Shown: piece by piece, positions 21,589 through 32,831 of the stretch
Layout: each line of letters begins with the position of its first letter
How positions within the stretch are numbered: the stretch's first letter is position 1
Source: Megalonaias nervosa
Taxonomy: Eukaryota; Mollusca; Bivalvia; Unionida; Unionidae
Direction: 5' to 3'
Length of the DNA stretch: 64,000 nucleotides
Assembly (NCBI GenBank): GCA_016617855.1
Contig: JAECUM010029108.1
Span: forward strand, 30,921-94,920
Notes under the pieces: model-generated
What the model was told of the DNA's origin: nothing
What the model saw: only the letters and a program-made list of their open reading frames with translations
The model's database searches: none
Position numbers and translations under genes: made by a program

Positions 21589-22350
21589 TTAAAAATATTC
21601 TTAACAAGCATTAATACTTCCTATAAGATGCATTGAGTTTTTGACGTTTTCAAAACAACACATACTTACAACCTTACATCAAATCCTTAGCTTTATGCCA
21701 ACTTCTGAAAAACTCAAACAGAAAGTTTTACTTTCTCTGTGTCAATCATTAGGCTTGGCACAAACAAGTCCACCCAAACATTAATGTCAAGAAATGGGTT
21801 TGCCATTCTAAAGCTTGATTCGAAAATACTGCGATCATACAAGGAATCTTAACTTCAGCAACTCTAATGCTGCATAAAGTTAACAATTTGCTAACTTTAA
21901 CGCAGTTACTGTGTTATATTTTCCTTAATCCGCTTATAACCAATATGCGTAACAAAAGGAAAGGAAATGACCTTGAGTACAGTCAGTCTGTGTACGAAAT
22001 TTAGCAATATTTATATGAAACTGCTTAGTGATAGAAAAGAAAAAGTCTAACTTTACACTACATATTTTGTAAATTGGTAAAATTGAAAACAAAAACCAGA
22101 TTTTAAAAAAAATTATGCTTGGGCTTTATTCAGTTCAAAATTCTGACTCAGTCTAATACTGTAGCCATTGAAAAATTCTTTCAAACAGCTGTTATTAATC
22201 AGCTTATTAACTCTGAGATCCGAGCACAAAATAATATTAACTATAACATTATGTAAGCCATGGTCATTAAGTGCATATTAAAACTAGGATTTGGCATAAT
22301 TCGTAACAGGCTGATGGAGAATCCAATCTGGCTGACTTGACAGAAATTCT

Positions 22351-22352
22351 CT

Positions 22353-22405
<53 letters not shown>
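22351..22405. repeat. (CT)n microsatellite
   Basis: A nearly perfect CT run of about 27 units, about 70 bases outside the 3-prime end of the adjacent LINE. Confidence 0.95.
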
Positions 22406-22660
22406 ACTGAGTGTTGCAATAATCTGTCAGTCTCCTAAATCTAGGACAGAAAAAAAATCATCACTTTGTAATAATAATAATAATAATAATGAGGACTTTG
22501 TATAGCGCCTAATCTTTAGAAGCTCTAAGCGCTTTACAACATTTGACAACACTTAAAAAACATATATAATGATATGATTACAAAATTAAAACAAACACCA
22601 CGAAAGTAGAAACAGAAAATATGCTGTAAATATTTAAGGCAAGGATACATTATTAGGTCT

Positions 22661-25555
22661 TTAAGTCTGTTCTTGCAGTTGAAATAGGTGAGTTTTAAGA
22701 GCGCTCTTGAATGAGATCACTGTGTCTTTGTGTCTAAGTGCAGTGGGCAATTCGTTCCACGTTGCTGGGCCCTGGTATGCAAAAGAGCGTTGTCCATATG
22801 ATTTCATCTTCATAGTGGGAATAATGAGAATACGAGTGTCAGAAGAGGAGCGTAAGCATCTTGCAGGTGTGTACACATGGGTGAGGTCAGATAGGTATGT
22901 TGGACTGGAGCCCGTCAGTGAAACGTAGCACAGAGAACAAATTTTGTGTTTAATTCTGGATCGTATGGATAGCCAGTGTAGGGTAGAGAGCAGGGGAGAG
23001 GCGTGCTCTGATCGTGGTACTCTAAGGATGATCCGAGCAGCTGTATTTTGAACTTTTTGAAGTTTCTGAAGTAGACATTGAGACGAACCAGACAGAATTG
23101 AGTTACAGTAGTCCAGTCTTGAAAGTACTAAGGAACACACAAGTGTTTTAGTGGCATCAACTGAAAGATACTTGTGAATGGAGCTGATGCGTCTCAGCTC
23201 AAGATATGCAGCCTTGCATATGTTCATGACATGTTGGTGCAGTGAGAGAGTACTGTCAAGAGTAACACCGAGGTTTTGTACTGACTGTGTGAATTTAATG
23301 TTGGTGTTGCTGATATTTACTGTCTGAGGTAAAGGATGTGAATGAGAAAGTCTTTGTGTTGTAATCAGGATGGCTTCAGTTTTATCATCATTCATCTGCA
23401 GCTTGTTACATGTCATCCATGATTTCACATCGGAACTGCACCTCTCTACGCCTTGGATGGTAGCTTCAACTTCAGCTGGATGGCTAGATTTGTATATTTG
23501 GGTGTCATCAGCATACAATTGGTGAGACACTGGATGATGATCTATGACACTTGAGAGTGGCTGAATGTATAGAATGAAGAGAACAGGTCCAAGAACAGAC
23601 CCCTGTGGAACACCACAGCATAGATCAACTGGGCTGGAGTGTTTTCCATTTGCGGACACAATTTGTGTCCTGTTGACCAAGTAGGACTTGAACCATAGTA
23701 AGGCCGTATCATGAATGCCAAATACATGCTGGAGACGGTGAAGTAATATATCATGGTCTATAGTGTCAAATGCTGCAGACAAGTCAAGGAGAGTGAGGAC
23801 TGTAATCTTTCCGCCATCCAAAGCAGAGAGAAGGTCATTGACTACTTTCAGAAGAGTAGTTTCAGTACTGTGGCAAGGGCGATATGCAGACTGTACATTG
23901 CTAAAAAGACTGTTTGAATTCAGATGAGATACAAGTTGGGATAGAACAACTTTTTCTAAGATTTTTGACATGAATGGCAGATTAGAAACTGGGCGGTAGT
24001 TCTTTAAATCATTATGGTCGAGTGTTGGTTTCTTCAGCAGAGGCTTTACAATGGCAGTTTTGTAAAATGATGGGAATTCCCCAGATGAGAGAGAGGTATT
24101 AATAACATCAGTTAGTGAAGGCAATATTGGATCCAAGCACTCTAGCAGCAGTGACGTCGGAATCGGATCCAGTTCACATGACTTTGGTACACTCTTCATC
24201 ACGATTGTACGTACTAAATCCATAGAGACAGGTTCAAATGCTGCTAACGGTTGCCGCTGAAATTCTGTATCGCAACTGTATGGTGATGACGAGTCAACTG
24301 AAATTGTGTTGTCAAGCTTATCTCTGATGGTTTGTACTTTGTCACGGAAGAAATTTGCAAACAGGTCCGGAAGGTCGACTATAGAGAGGGTAGCTGGAAG
24401 TGGTGTATATTTGTTCCTTGACGTCAGCTTGTTAGTAATCTCAAATAGTTCTTTGCAGCTGGAACTTTCCATGATCTTAGTACTGTAGTGGGCTGATTTC
24501 GCTGCATGGACTATGTTTGTGACATTTTTCTTAGCCGCATCATAGATCTGCATATGAATAGTGAGTCTGGTGGAAAGCCAAAGCCTCTCAGCTTTACGGC
24601 GGTCTCTTTTAGCAGTGCGAAGCTGGTCCCTGACACTGCTATACCACGGAGAGCACTTCTGAATTGCTACTCTGCACTTGGTTGCTGGGGCATGTTTGTC
24701 GAGCAATGAACGCAGGCAGTTATCAAGTTGTTCTGCTGTAGTAGGTAAGCTAGTTATTAGGTTTGCTTGGATGTCATGCATTAGTTTGGTTCTGTTTATC
24801 ATACGAAGGTTTCTCTTAGTAGCGAATAAAGGTGGAGGGTTAGGGACTGATACGTCAAGATGGCATATAATGCAGAGGTGATCTGATGAAAGTTCGTGGG
24901 ACACCAGGGAGGACTGAAGAATATTATCATCAGGTCTGTAAAGAATCCAGTCTAATATGTGACCATGTTTATGGGTGGGTCGGCTAACTGACTGTTTGAG
25001 GTTGAAAACGTGAATGGAATCTAGGAGTTTCGATGTGCACGGGTTTCCAGGACAGTCAAAGTGAAAGTTGAAATCTCCAAGAATAATCAGGTTGCCACCT
25101 ATCGAATTTCCATACTCCAGGAGATTCGGAAACTGCTCCAAAAAGAGAGATTATGTCAGCTTGTTTTTTCTACTAGGAGGAGGGCGGTAGAGGCAGAAAA
25201 AATGGACTGACCTTTGTTCCAGTGTGAGTGTAGTTTGGACTAGTTCAAACGATGTGTGGTCGAAACTGAAAGTTGTTGTGTAGTTAAGACGGTTGATCAT
25301 GGAGGTCTTTGCGATGACAGCAATTCCACCTCCGCAAGAGTGGCGGGGGAACGACTTGATGGAGTAACCGGTGGGTGTTAGATCCGCGCACTTGGGTTCA
25401 TCGCCTGATGTTTTTAGCCATGTTTCTGTCAGGAAAAAGACGTCGATATTCTGATCGTTGATAAAATTAACTATTTCTGTGCGCTTTTCGGATGGTCCTA
25501 CTGATTGGGCATTGAATAATGCGATGCGCAGTGGTATCTCTTCGATAGCTGACAC
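22661..25555 (-). pseudogene. LINE ORF2: endonuclease plus reverse transcriptase, one in-frame stop
   Basis: A single frame of 965 codons, broken only by TAA at 25148-25150. Endonuclease part: LRIALFNAQSVG, FFLTETWL, FFCLYRPP, then after the stop LILGDFNFHFD and LSSDHLCIICHLD, which are the catalytic Asn, Glu, Asp and His motifs. Reverse transcriptase: YRPVSNLPFMSKILEKVV, SAYRPCHSTETTLL, LLDLSAAFDTIDHDIL (first catalytic Asp), GVPQGSVLGPVLF and QLYADDTQIY (the intact YADD pair). The C-terminal part includes YLGVTL-like NLGVTLDSTL and LDYCNSIL and ends with LPTALRHKDTVISFKSALK. All catalytic residues are intact. It reverse-transcribes its own RNA at a nicked target. Confidence 0.93.
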
Positions 25556-26033
25556 AAAGGTTGACGATTTAATTGGAATTTGGATTAGGTTGTCTAAATT
25601 AACGGCCGAATTTTTAAATTTCTGCGCCGGAAAGGGCGAAAGGGAGATAACTGGAATTCGTCTTCCTGTTCTACGCCGGCCAGCTTTGAAACAACGCTTC
25701 TTTTTTTCGCTTACGTTTACAATTATGGAATGATGAATGTAGTCCCAGATCGTTTAGTCTAGTGCACAATGTAGTGTGGAGAGCCAAGGAGTGGTCATTT
25801 AACGCAATTAATGAGGATCCATCATAGCATAAACGGGTGGACTGGCGAGTATCACGTGATGGCGGCTTGTTCGATAACAAAGGAAGCCGCAACAGTGGAG
25901 CAAGACAGCGAGAAAAAGTCTGATTTTTCTTGTTTCCAATACAAGAAGATGAAGAAACACATTCGAAAAGAACAGCCAGTGCATGATGAACACAATAACG
26001 CAGACGAAGACAGACAACAAGCACAAAGATCAT
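25556..26033 (-). pseudogene. N-terminal extension of the LINE ORF2, frameshifted
   Basis: The minus-strand frame 26033-25671 ends with CYDGSSLIALNDHSLALH, RLNDLGLHSSFHNCKRKRKK and then stops. Just before that stop, a second frame picks up as KKKRCFKAGRRRTGRRIPVI and stays open into the 25555 frame. In CR1/L2-type elements the endonuclease is preceded by this sequence: a Tyr/Leu-rich helix, then a basic RRGxRGGRR-like stretch and IPVI. The frameshift is at an A-run near 25705. The 5-prime limit is uncertain and no separate ORF1 was seen upstream. Confidence 0.55.
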
Positions 26034-26479
26034 GAAAACGGCACAAAAATCCGGACAGCTGCCTCAAGCCGGTTAAGCGATGGCGGCCATCTTGAATCTT
26101 CCATCAAACTGAAGAAGCAAATCTGCCTCATGAAAGCATTAGCACTGCAACACAATGTCTGCCAATATGTTTATCAAGGAAACGAATAAAGCAACGAGTT
26201 TAGTATGTAAATTAAAATGTACAATTGCCATGTTTATTTTGGCCGTTTAAAACTCGGACAGAAAAAATGTCACAATTAATCTCTGGCTCTGCCAAGCAAG
26301 GGAAGAAACCCCAACCCCGTAAAACCGACATAGTGGCCTTTTTAAGTATGATGTGTCTTTTTGTCTACAATACAAACAAATCATTCTTTGGGGATTACAA
26401 TGTCTGTCATTGCCCTATACCTAGTAGGAAAATTTGTAATATGTTAAATAAACGGAAGAAAATAAAACCTCAATCAGGC

Positions 26480-27125
26480 TGAAGAAAAGGCGGCAACAAG
26501 ATAATAAATTTTAAAAGCAACACGCCTAATTCTGGTTTAACTATGTGATAACAAATATCATAATGCTCTCAACTAGCTCCCCCTGAGCATACCATTTTAA
26601 TTCATACTACCATAAAGCAAACATGTTTTGAACTCGTGAATTGACCTTGAATAAGTTGGTCAATAAGTGTACAAAATCTAGGTCAGCATTAATCAACCAC
26701 AATGTGAGAAGAAAAAAACATTTTGACTGACTTTAGAGTGGTTGTCTTTGCGAGCATAATTTAAAGTCAGTAACATAAGTCGCAATGTTAGTAAGAATCT
26801 TAAACGTAGCCTCAATTCTAAGCCACCCATCCCCACCCCCTCTCGTCCTGCTCCCAGCTTTTGATCTACGATTCAGGATTTGAAAATGATATATGTTTAC
26901 GATTGTAAAATATATGCCAAAAATGCATGCCCTTAATTGTCTTGATTTATACTTTTTCCATTATATTTTTTATATTCTTTCACACCATGCATAATAATAT
27001 CACCAGCAGAGTTGTATGGATTATGAATGTGGGAAGGGAATGATAGTTTTGTTTAAGAAAGGGATCATAGTAGGGATGATAAAGAGGGAACAAGTGATTA
27101 AGTTTGTTTATAAGGGATTTAGAAT
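26480..27125. other. Non-coding stretch
   Basis: AT-rich DNA between the LINE and the inverted dispersed repeat. Nothing recognisable. Confidence 0.5.
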
Positions 27126-27129
27126 CTAT

Positions 27130-27515
27130 TCATTTTATACCCTTTCTTTCACATCATACCATCTTTTGTGATCAATAGATGAGTAAGTAATAGCAGTCCT
27201 AATGGCTTGCTGAATAGGACGTGTAGTTTTAACAATACATTTCCTGATGGAAGGCTTAGAGACTCACACTTGTTAAACCTACGGTGTAATTTAATTTCCG
27301 CTAGAGGCCACAGGGTCCCATTTAAGCCAAACCACTTATAATAATGAATAAAATGTGCTCTCGACGACATAAATGTCAGCTAGAGATACACAATGTTACA
27401 CCTATGAACATTTTTAACGTAGGATTCTCATCTCGACCGCAGGATCCACATACCCTATTTAACATAGAACTCCCATTCTGCCCCCACCCCAAGTTATGCT
27501 CTTGAGTGGCGTCCT
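27130..27515 (-). repeat. Interspersed repeat, copy 2 (inverted relative to 11.4 kb)
   Basis: The reverse complement matches 11385-11765 over about 380 bases with frequent substitutions; see that entry for the shared blocks. Both copies end with a GGTATAAAAT-like motif beside TGATGTGAAAGAAAG or its relic. Confidence 0.7.
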
Positions 27516-28039
27516 ATGCTATAAATGTTTTCAGAAAGAAACTCTGGATTGTTTCGGCCATGAATAAGTCATCTGAGTGGAGTCGATTGTAATGAATACT
27601 GATACTGTGATTTGCATGTGACGTCAGTTGGTTAACATGTGTACATGAATATCGGAGATATTTTTTTCTGATCATTGGCGGAAAAAAAACCTAGCCTGTT
27701 TCAGCTGACAAAAATTGCAAATATGGTACACTGACCTTTGTACACCCATTTACTGGGGATAACAGAGGAATCCGGAACTGTGGCTATCATAATCGGAACT
27801 GCTGCATATAGGACCGCTTCCTGGAAACTGGCTTCCACCTGTAAGAGGACCAGAGGAGAGGGCTTCAGTTATGGATGAACGTCATGATTGGTCCAAATAT
27901 TCATAAACATAGATTGCCGTATTGCAAATTAGCCTTACAAGCGAATATGGTTTTTAAAACTTAAAGCAAATTACACAAGAGTTGATCAAAAGGTTCTGTC
28001 ATAACGCTGGAAAGAAAAAAGTTACTTAACAGTTTACAT

Positions 28040-28900
28040 TATATTTAGCAGTCGTTCTAAAAGTAAATTTCTTTAGACTAAATGCAACTCTCCCATCTTG
28101 AGACCCATCTCCCGAACTCGTGCAGCAACCCATCACGTGACAGCATTCGTAGCATCCATGTAAATGCATTCTTTAGTTCTTCTTTGCTTTCGTAATGGTT
28201 TCCCCATAATGAATCTATCAATTTTTGAAAAGCCAGAACTCGTAAGGAGCTAAATCTGGGATGTATGGTGGTTAATTTAATGTTTCAACTCCAAATTTTT
28301 GTAAGTCTGCATTGCAAACTTGCATGTATATGCGGGGGCGTTATCCTGGTACAAAATGAAGCCACCCTACAGTAGGTCTGGACATATTTTGTGAAAATCA
28401 TCCCGTAAATTATATCTGAACACTAAAACATGGTATTATCCATTCACTGTGGTGCTTTCTAATGCCATGTGGTTCAAAATTATTTCTTTTGTATATAATA
28501 TGCATAACCTTTCTAGAAGATTTGGAAAGACATATCTTTCATAGCGATGTCACACTTGCGTACTTCCAAACACTGCTGTGTCTCTTTCTCTCGAGTACAC
28601 GGTAGTATATCCATGTTCGATAACATGTAAAGATATTATTTAAGGAATATAGACTTCTAGTTTGTACCTGCATAATAATTCCCGTCAGATCTTTATCCTT
28701 AAACCAATGTGTTTTTATCAAATAATCTTGGCACCCAAAGGGCACAAACCCTGTGCATTCCTAATTTCTTGATCAGAATTTCTCATGCGCTTTCGTACAA
28801 AATATCTAAATTGTCTGCATCCTTTCGGATAATAACACGTATGTTTTTCTTCCTATATATTAAGAATCTGCTAATTCTTTTGAAAGATACGTCCTTGCCT
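28040..28900 (-). pseudogene. mariner-type transposase relic
   Basis: Minus-strand segments, high to low: GLCPLGAKII (about 28750) resembles the conserved V-x-A-R-W-V-P-x-L region; TWIYYRVLERKRHSSVWKYA (about 28620-28560) matches the first catalytic block T-W-I/V-x-x-Y-x-P-E-x-K-x-x-S-x-x-W; SKSSRKVMHIIY follows. At 28360-28340 is FILYQDNAPAYT, the second catalytic Asp block. About 28255 reads YIPDLAPYEFWLF, the third block, in which the final acidic residue is Glu where mariners have Asp. The end gives NHYESKEELKNAF. Many stops and frame changes make it dead. Terminal inverted repeats were not identified. Confidence 0.75.
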
Positions 28901-29060
28901 ATCTTTTCTTAAGTCGTCTTTGACATTTCACCTACCATCACTGAATCGCTGTGACGTAAAGCGTCAAACCAAACGAAACGAAATTAATATTAATATATAA
29001 GCTTATGTCAAGAAAATTAACATCAATATATAAGATAAGATACATTAGAATTCTACGTAC

Positions 29061-29237
29061 AGCAACACAATACTTGACATCTAGCACCTTACAGAGGTGC
29101 AGTCTGGAAGGGCAAGTTGAGGGCAGTCGGAGAGGGTACTCTTTCCACAAGCGGTGCTGACCGGGGCGCAAGCTCTCACAGACTTTGCAGTCACGGAGGA
29201 GAAGCGTTCTCGTATGAACTCCACCGTAAGTAAGGAT
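29061..29237 (-). CDS. Arrestin-domain-containing (ARRDC-like) gene, exon in arrestin_C
   Basis: A 177-base exon (59 codons, phase 0 at both ends). The acceptor is TATTTTTCAG ending at 29238; the donor is GTACGT starting at 29060. The translation contains GGVHTRTLLLRDCKVCESL, RPGQHRLWKEYPLRLPS, then CPSRLHLCKVLDVKYCVAV. In alpha-arrestins the arrestin_C domain has this order: a strand, a basic turn, W-x-x-x-x-L-x-I-P-x-x-x-P-x-x-L-x-x-C-x-I-I-x-I-x-Y-x-L-x-V. The domain acts as an adaptor between membrane receptors and ubiquitin ligases. It would join directly to the exon at 53304-53495. The following exon was not found in the remaining 29 kb, which may mean a very long intron or an exon too diverged to see. 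Confidence 0.85.
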
Positions 29238-29639
29238 CTGAAAAATATGACGAGCAAACTGTTATGAAAAGCTAAATCTGATTAGCCATTATACTACAGG
29301 TTATTAGTACCCGTCCTTTCCAAGATGCTATTAGTACACAACACACCTCTCTGTTTGAATAGGAAATGGACTCGATATTCAATCACTTCGCCATGCAATT
29401 CTTGTTTTTCTGTATTTATCAAGTTTTACATCAAGGCACTTTTATTTCCATAGTTTGTTTGTATATATTATGTTGTAGAATATAAAAAGCACCTTAGCAC
29501 AGTAGAAAAATAGCCTGAATTAAAAAAAGGTGTTACATGTACTCTCTTTGAAATAGCGGTACCATAGATACAGGAAAACAAACAAACAGAATAGATGTAC
29601 TAATGCCAAGTGTATTCATCATTTGGAACCTTCCTCTAT

Positions 29640-30014
29640 GTATGGTATATACTGCTATAATGGTATATTGCGCTGTAAAATACACACTGCTATAATTGTA
29701 TATTGCGTTGTAATGGTACATACTGCTATAACGGTATATACTACTGTAATGGTATATTGTGTTGTAATGGTACTTACTGCTATAATGGTACATACTGCTG
29801 TAATAGTATATTGTGCTCTAATAGTATATTATGCTGTAATGGTATATACTGCTATAATGGTATATTGTGCTGTAATAGTACATACTGCTATAATGGTATA
29901 TTGTGCTGTAATGGTACATGCTGCTATAATGGGAAATGGTGAGGTAATGGTACATACTGCTGTAATGGGATATTGTGCAGTAATGGTACATATTGCTGTA
30001 ATGGCATAGTGTGC

Positions 30015-30045
<31 letters not shown>

Positions 30046-30652
30046 ATAATGGTATATAATGCTGTAATGGTACATACTGTTACAACGGTATATACTGCTG
30101 TAATGGCATATTTAGCTGTAATTATATACTGCTATAATGGTATATACTGCTATAATGGTATATTGTGCTGTAATGGTACATACTGCTATAATGGTATATT
30201 GCACTGTAATGATATATATTGCTGTAATGGTATATACTGATATAAGGTATATACTGCTATAATAGTATATTGTACTGTAATGGTACATACTGCTATAATG
30301 GTATATTGTGCTGTAATAGTACATACTGCTATAAGGGTATATTGTACTGTAATGATATATACTGCTGTAATGGTGTATTGTACTGTAATGATATATACTG
30401 CTGTAATGGTATATTGTACTGTAATGGTACATACTGCTATAATGGTATATTGTACTGTAATGGTACATACTGCTATAATGGAATACTGTACTGTAATGGT
30501 ACATACTGCTATAATGGTATATTGTACTCTAATGACACATACTCCTATAAGGAATTATTGTGTTATAATGGTACATAGTGCTATAATGGTACATACTGAT
30601 ATAATTGTATATTCTACAGTAATGGTATATACTGCTATAATGAAATTTGTGT
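29640..30652. repeat. AT-rich satellite, 36-bp unit made of two 18-bp halves
   Basis: About 1.0 kb of units such as CTGTAATGGTACATACTG alternating with CTATAATGGTATATTGTG. It is broken by an (AT)n run at 30013-30040. The long Tyr/Cys/Asn-rich and Tyr/His/Ser-rich open frames on both strands are artefacts of the 18-bp period, a multiple of three. Confidence 0.95.
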
Positions 30653-30659
30653 AATAAAC

Positions 30660-32180
30660 GTGGTTCTTTCTCCAACAGATATAAAATTTAGAAGTCATTT
30701 CACATAAAAGATGGAAAATATTCGTTGATTTTGTTTTTTAAAGAGGGTGATTAGGCTATTCAGAATTGCATGTCAGCATTTCGAATAGGGTAAGGTTCAT
30801 TTATAAATGTTTTAATGCTAGAGATGATTCACACATAAATAACTGATAGAGGAAATACATAAAGTTTAAGTTTTTATTAAATGAAACTTTATGGCACAAT
30901 GAAAATAAATAGATAATTGACCGATAATTAAATCACATACGTAAACATTGACGCAGTTCAGTGTATGTTTGGCTAATTCATTTGGAAGTGTGGATCAGAC
31001 TGGTTTATAAGGACAGAAATCAATCAATTATATCAAAAACGTACGTAGAAAGAACCCACATCACAAAACAGCATGCATTTTATGTTCTAACGATAATGAC
31101 TGTAAAATCTGCATGATACATCAGAAACAGACATGAACTAATAAATTTGGTTAAAGAAATCCTCCTTAACTATAACTATAAAAGAACCACAAAGCATTCA
31201 TTGCACACAAAACATTCAATCTAATAATACTGCCATTGTTATTGTCAAACCCATAAATCAAAACCAATGTTCCTTATTCTCATTAAGCAGTAAGTTATCG
31301 CCATATGAGAAACTCCTTTCTTGCTTGACATATTTCCAAGCTATTTCGACATTAGTTATTTAAATCCGATAGTATAATTCAGAATTTTAAATCGGAACAC
31401 AATTTAATACCATTTGTACATGTGCACTATCAACCTATCGCTGAAATTCCTTAGCAAGATGTTATCTTTACTGGAAATAATAAAAATACTGCTTACTAAC
31501 AAGTACACACAACCTGATTTAATTACTGTAAAATGTCTGTAAATGCATGGTCCGAGCAAGTATGTCACTGTCCTGTAAGTATTCGAATTTACGGGTTGAT
31601 GGTAGAAACTATAAGCATCAACGTTTTGCTACTTTTTTAATTTGATTACAGAAACATACTAAATATTATTTCCTTGATTATTTGTATCCCCGTGCAACAA
31701 TTTTACAAACAAAGAAATCATGTATTTCGTAAACGTGCAATATCCCTTCTCGACGTGCATCCGTTCTAAATATTATGAGATATGGTACAAATAGTGTTTC
31801 GCGTTATAATTTGTCCACCTTGAATTTGAACATATCCTTACTCGGTAGCCAGAAGATGTGATAAACTTTAAGCTGAATAGTTTCTTTGATTTACAGCTAA
31901 CCACCTCTTGCCGCTGAACTATACATGTTTGTATAACTATGTCACTGTAACAATGCAAAGTCTAAGAATAATATGTGGGTATCTGGAAATTCGCATCCAT
32001 TTAATCATTCCAAATATAACAGTATTAATGGGTCTTACACACTAGCAAGGCTCTATAGTTTTTTTTTGGCGAGCTATAAATAGTAGGCATTGTGCCACTA
32101 GCCATACTGTTTTCGGACAAAGGTAAGACAAAGCGTTTAGTAAACCGTATTGTTGTTTTCATCTTTATAAAATTTATGGC
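30660..32180. other. Intronic non-coding stretch
   Basis: Lies inside the 24-kb intron of the arrestin-domain gene. AT-rich with no coding signal. A TATAAATAG box with a downstream GTAAGA occurs at about 32075-32125 (see findings). Confidence 0.5.
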
Positions 32181-32187
32181 TTTCGTG

Positions 32188-32478
32188 CAGTGCTGGATTA
32201 AGGCCTTCCAAGGCTATAAGCACTAAAAATATCATGGTGCCCCCTCCCCTACAAAATATGAAGCTTAAAAAAAAAACAATATTAAAAGCTAAAAAGATGG
32301 GAAAATACCAGTGTTGTCATCATTCCAAATCAAAATACTCGTACATGCAGATCGAAAATGGTCATATATAATTCATTCAATTTTATCATCAAAAATTAAT
32401 TTGATTTTTTTCTGGTGCCCCTGTTGGGCCGGTGCCCTATGGACGTGCTTAGTGCGCTTAATGGGTAATCCGACCCTG
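32188..32478. mobile_element. Non-autonomous hAT-like element (MITE), 291 bp
   Basis: The element starts CAGTGCTGGATTAAGG and ends in the inverted relative of CAGGGTCGGATTACC. It is flanked by CTTTCGTG (32180-32187) and CTTTCGCG (32479-32486), an 8-base target duplication with one mismatch. Termini of the form CAGxGxxGGATTA and an 8-base duplication are hallmarks of hAT superfamily elements. The interior has no transposase and includes an A-run and a GGTGCCC palindrome-like region. Confidence 0.75.
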
Positions 32479-32524
32479 CTTTCGCGTGTAAGGTCCAAGA
32501 GGGACTTTCAAGTAGTAGTTGTTA

Positions 32525-32665
32525 TTGTCGTTGTTGTTCTAGGGTTTAATGCCATTTTTCAGCACAAGATAGGCTATACATGGCAGCTAGTATTAATGGT
32601 GGAGGTAGAACCCGGGAAAATCCCGGAATGAACCACCGACCCACGAGAAGCGACTGGCAAGTCAA
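32525..32665 (+). repeat. Dispersed repeat R2, copy a
   Basis: Shares GGGTTTAATGCCATTTT, CATGGCAGC, AATGGTGGAGGTAGAA, CCGGGAAAATCCCGG and ACCCACGAGAAGCGACTGGCAAG with the reverse complement of 57340-57482 and more weakly with 63853-63985. One edge abuts a GTT-rich run. It is probably a SINE or a short MITE; no promoter boxes were identified. Confidence 0.7.
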
Positions 32666-32755
32666 GTAGTTGTTGTGAAATAATGTTGCTTTGGAAACTG
32701 GACTCGCTGTTCCTGCCTCTGTGCATTGTTTAACACTGCAAATATATATGAGGAT

Positions 32756-32831
32756 AACTACTACTACTACTACTACTACTACTTATTATTATTATTATTA
32801 TTATTGTTGTTGTTGTTGTTGTTGTTGTTGC
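32756..32831. repeat. Compound trinucleotide repeat (CTA)n(TTA)n(TTG)n
   Basis: Three successive trinucleotide runs, about 8, 8 and 9 units. Confidence 0.95.

Larger units (their letters stand above)
22473..26035 (-). mobile_element. CR1/L2-like non-LTR retrotransposon, nearly full length
   Basis: A minus-strand LINE. The 3-prime end (plus-strand 22473-22530) has an (ATT)n tail and a GCGCTTAGAGC-containing hairpin-like end, as in L2/CR1-group elements with microsatellite tails. The coding part carries an apurinic endonuclease and a reverse transcriptase. Upstream, 25671-26033 holds the N-terminal region of the same protein in another frame. The short 3-prime UTR and single internal stop show a fairly recent insertion. 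It lies outside the known arrestin-gene exons but may be within the gene if its last exons are below 22 kb. Confidence 0.88.

Noticed and set aside
22707..24881. Plus-strand frames at 22.7-24.9 kb
   Set aside because: Shadows of the long minus-strand LINE frame.
1..29060. Last coding exons of the arrestin gene with PPxY motifs
   Set aside because: None could be recognised on the minus strand below 29061; not reported to avoid guessing.
29533..30654. Tyr/Cys/Asn-rich and Tyr/His/Ser-rich repeat proteins on both strands
   Set aside because: By-products of the 18/36-bp satellite; open on both strands because the period is a multiple of three.
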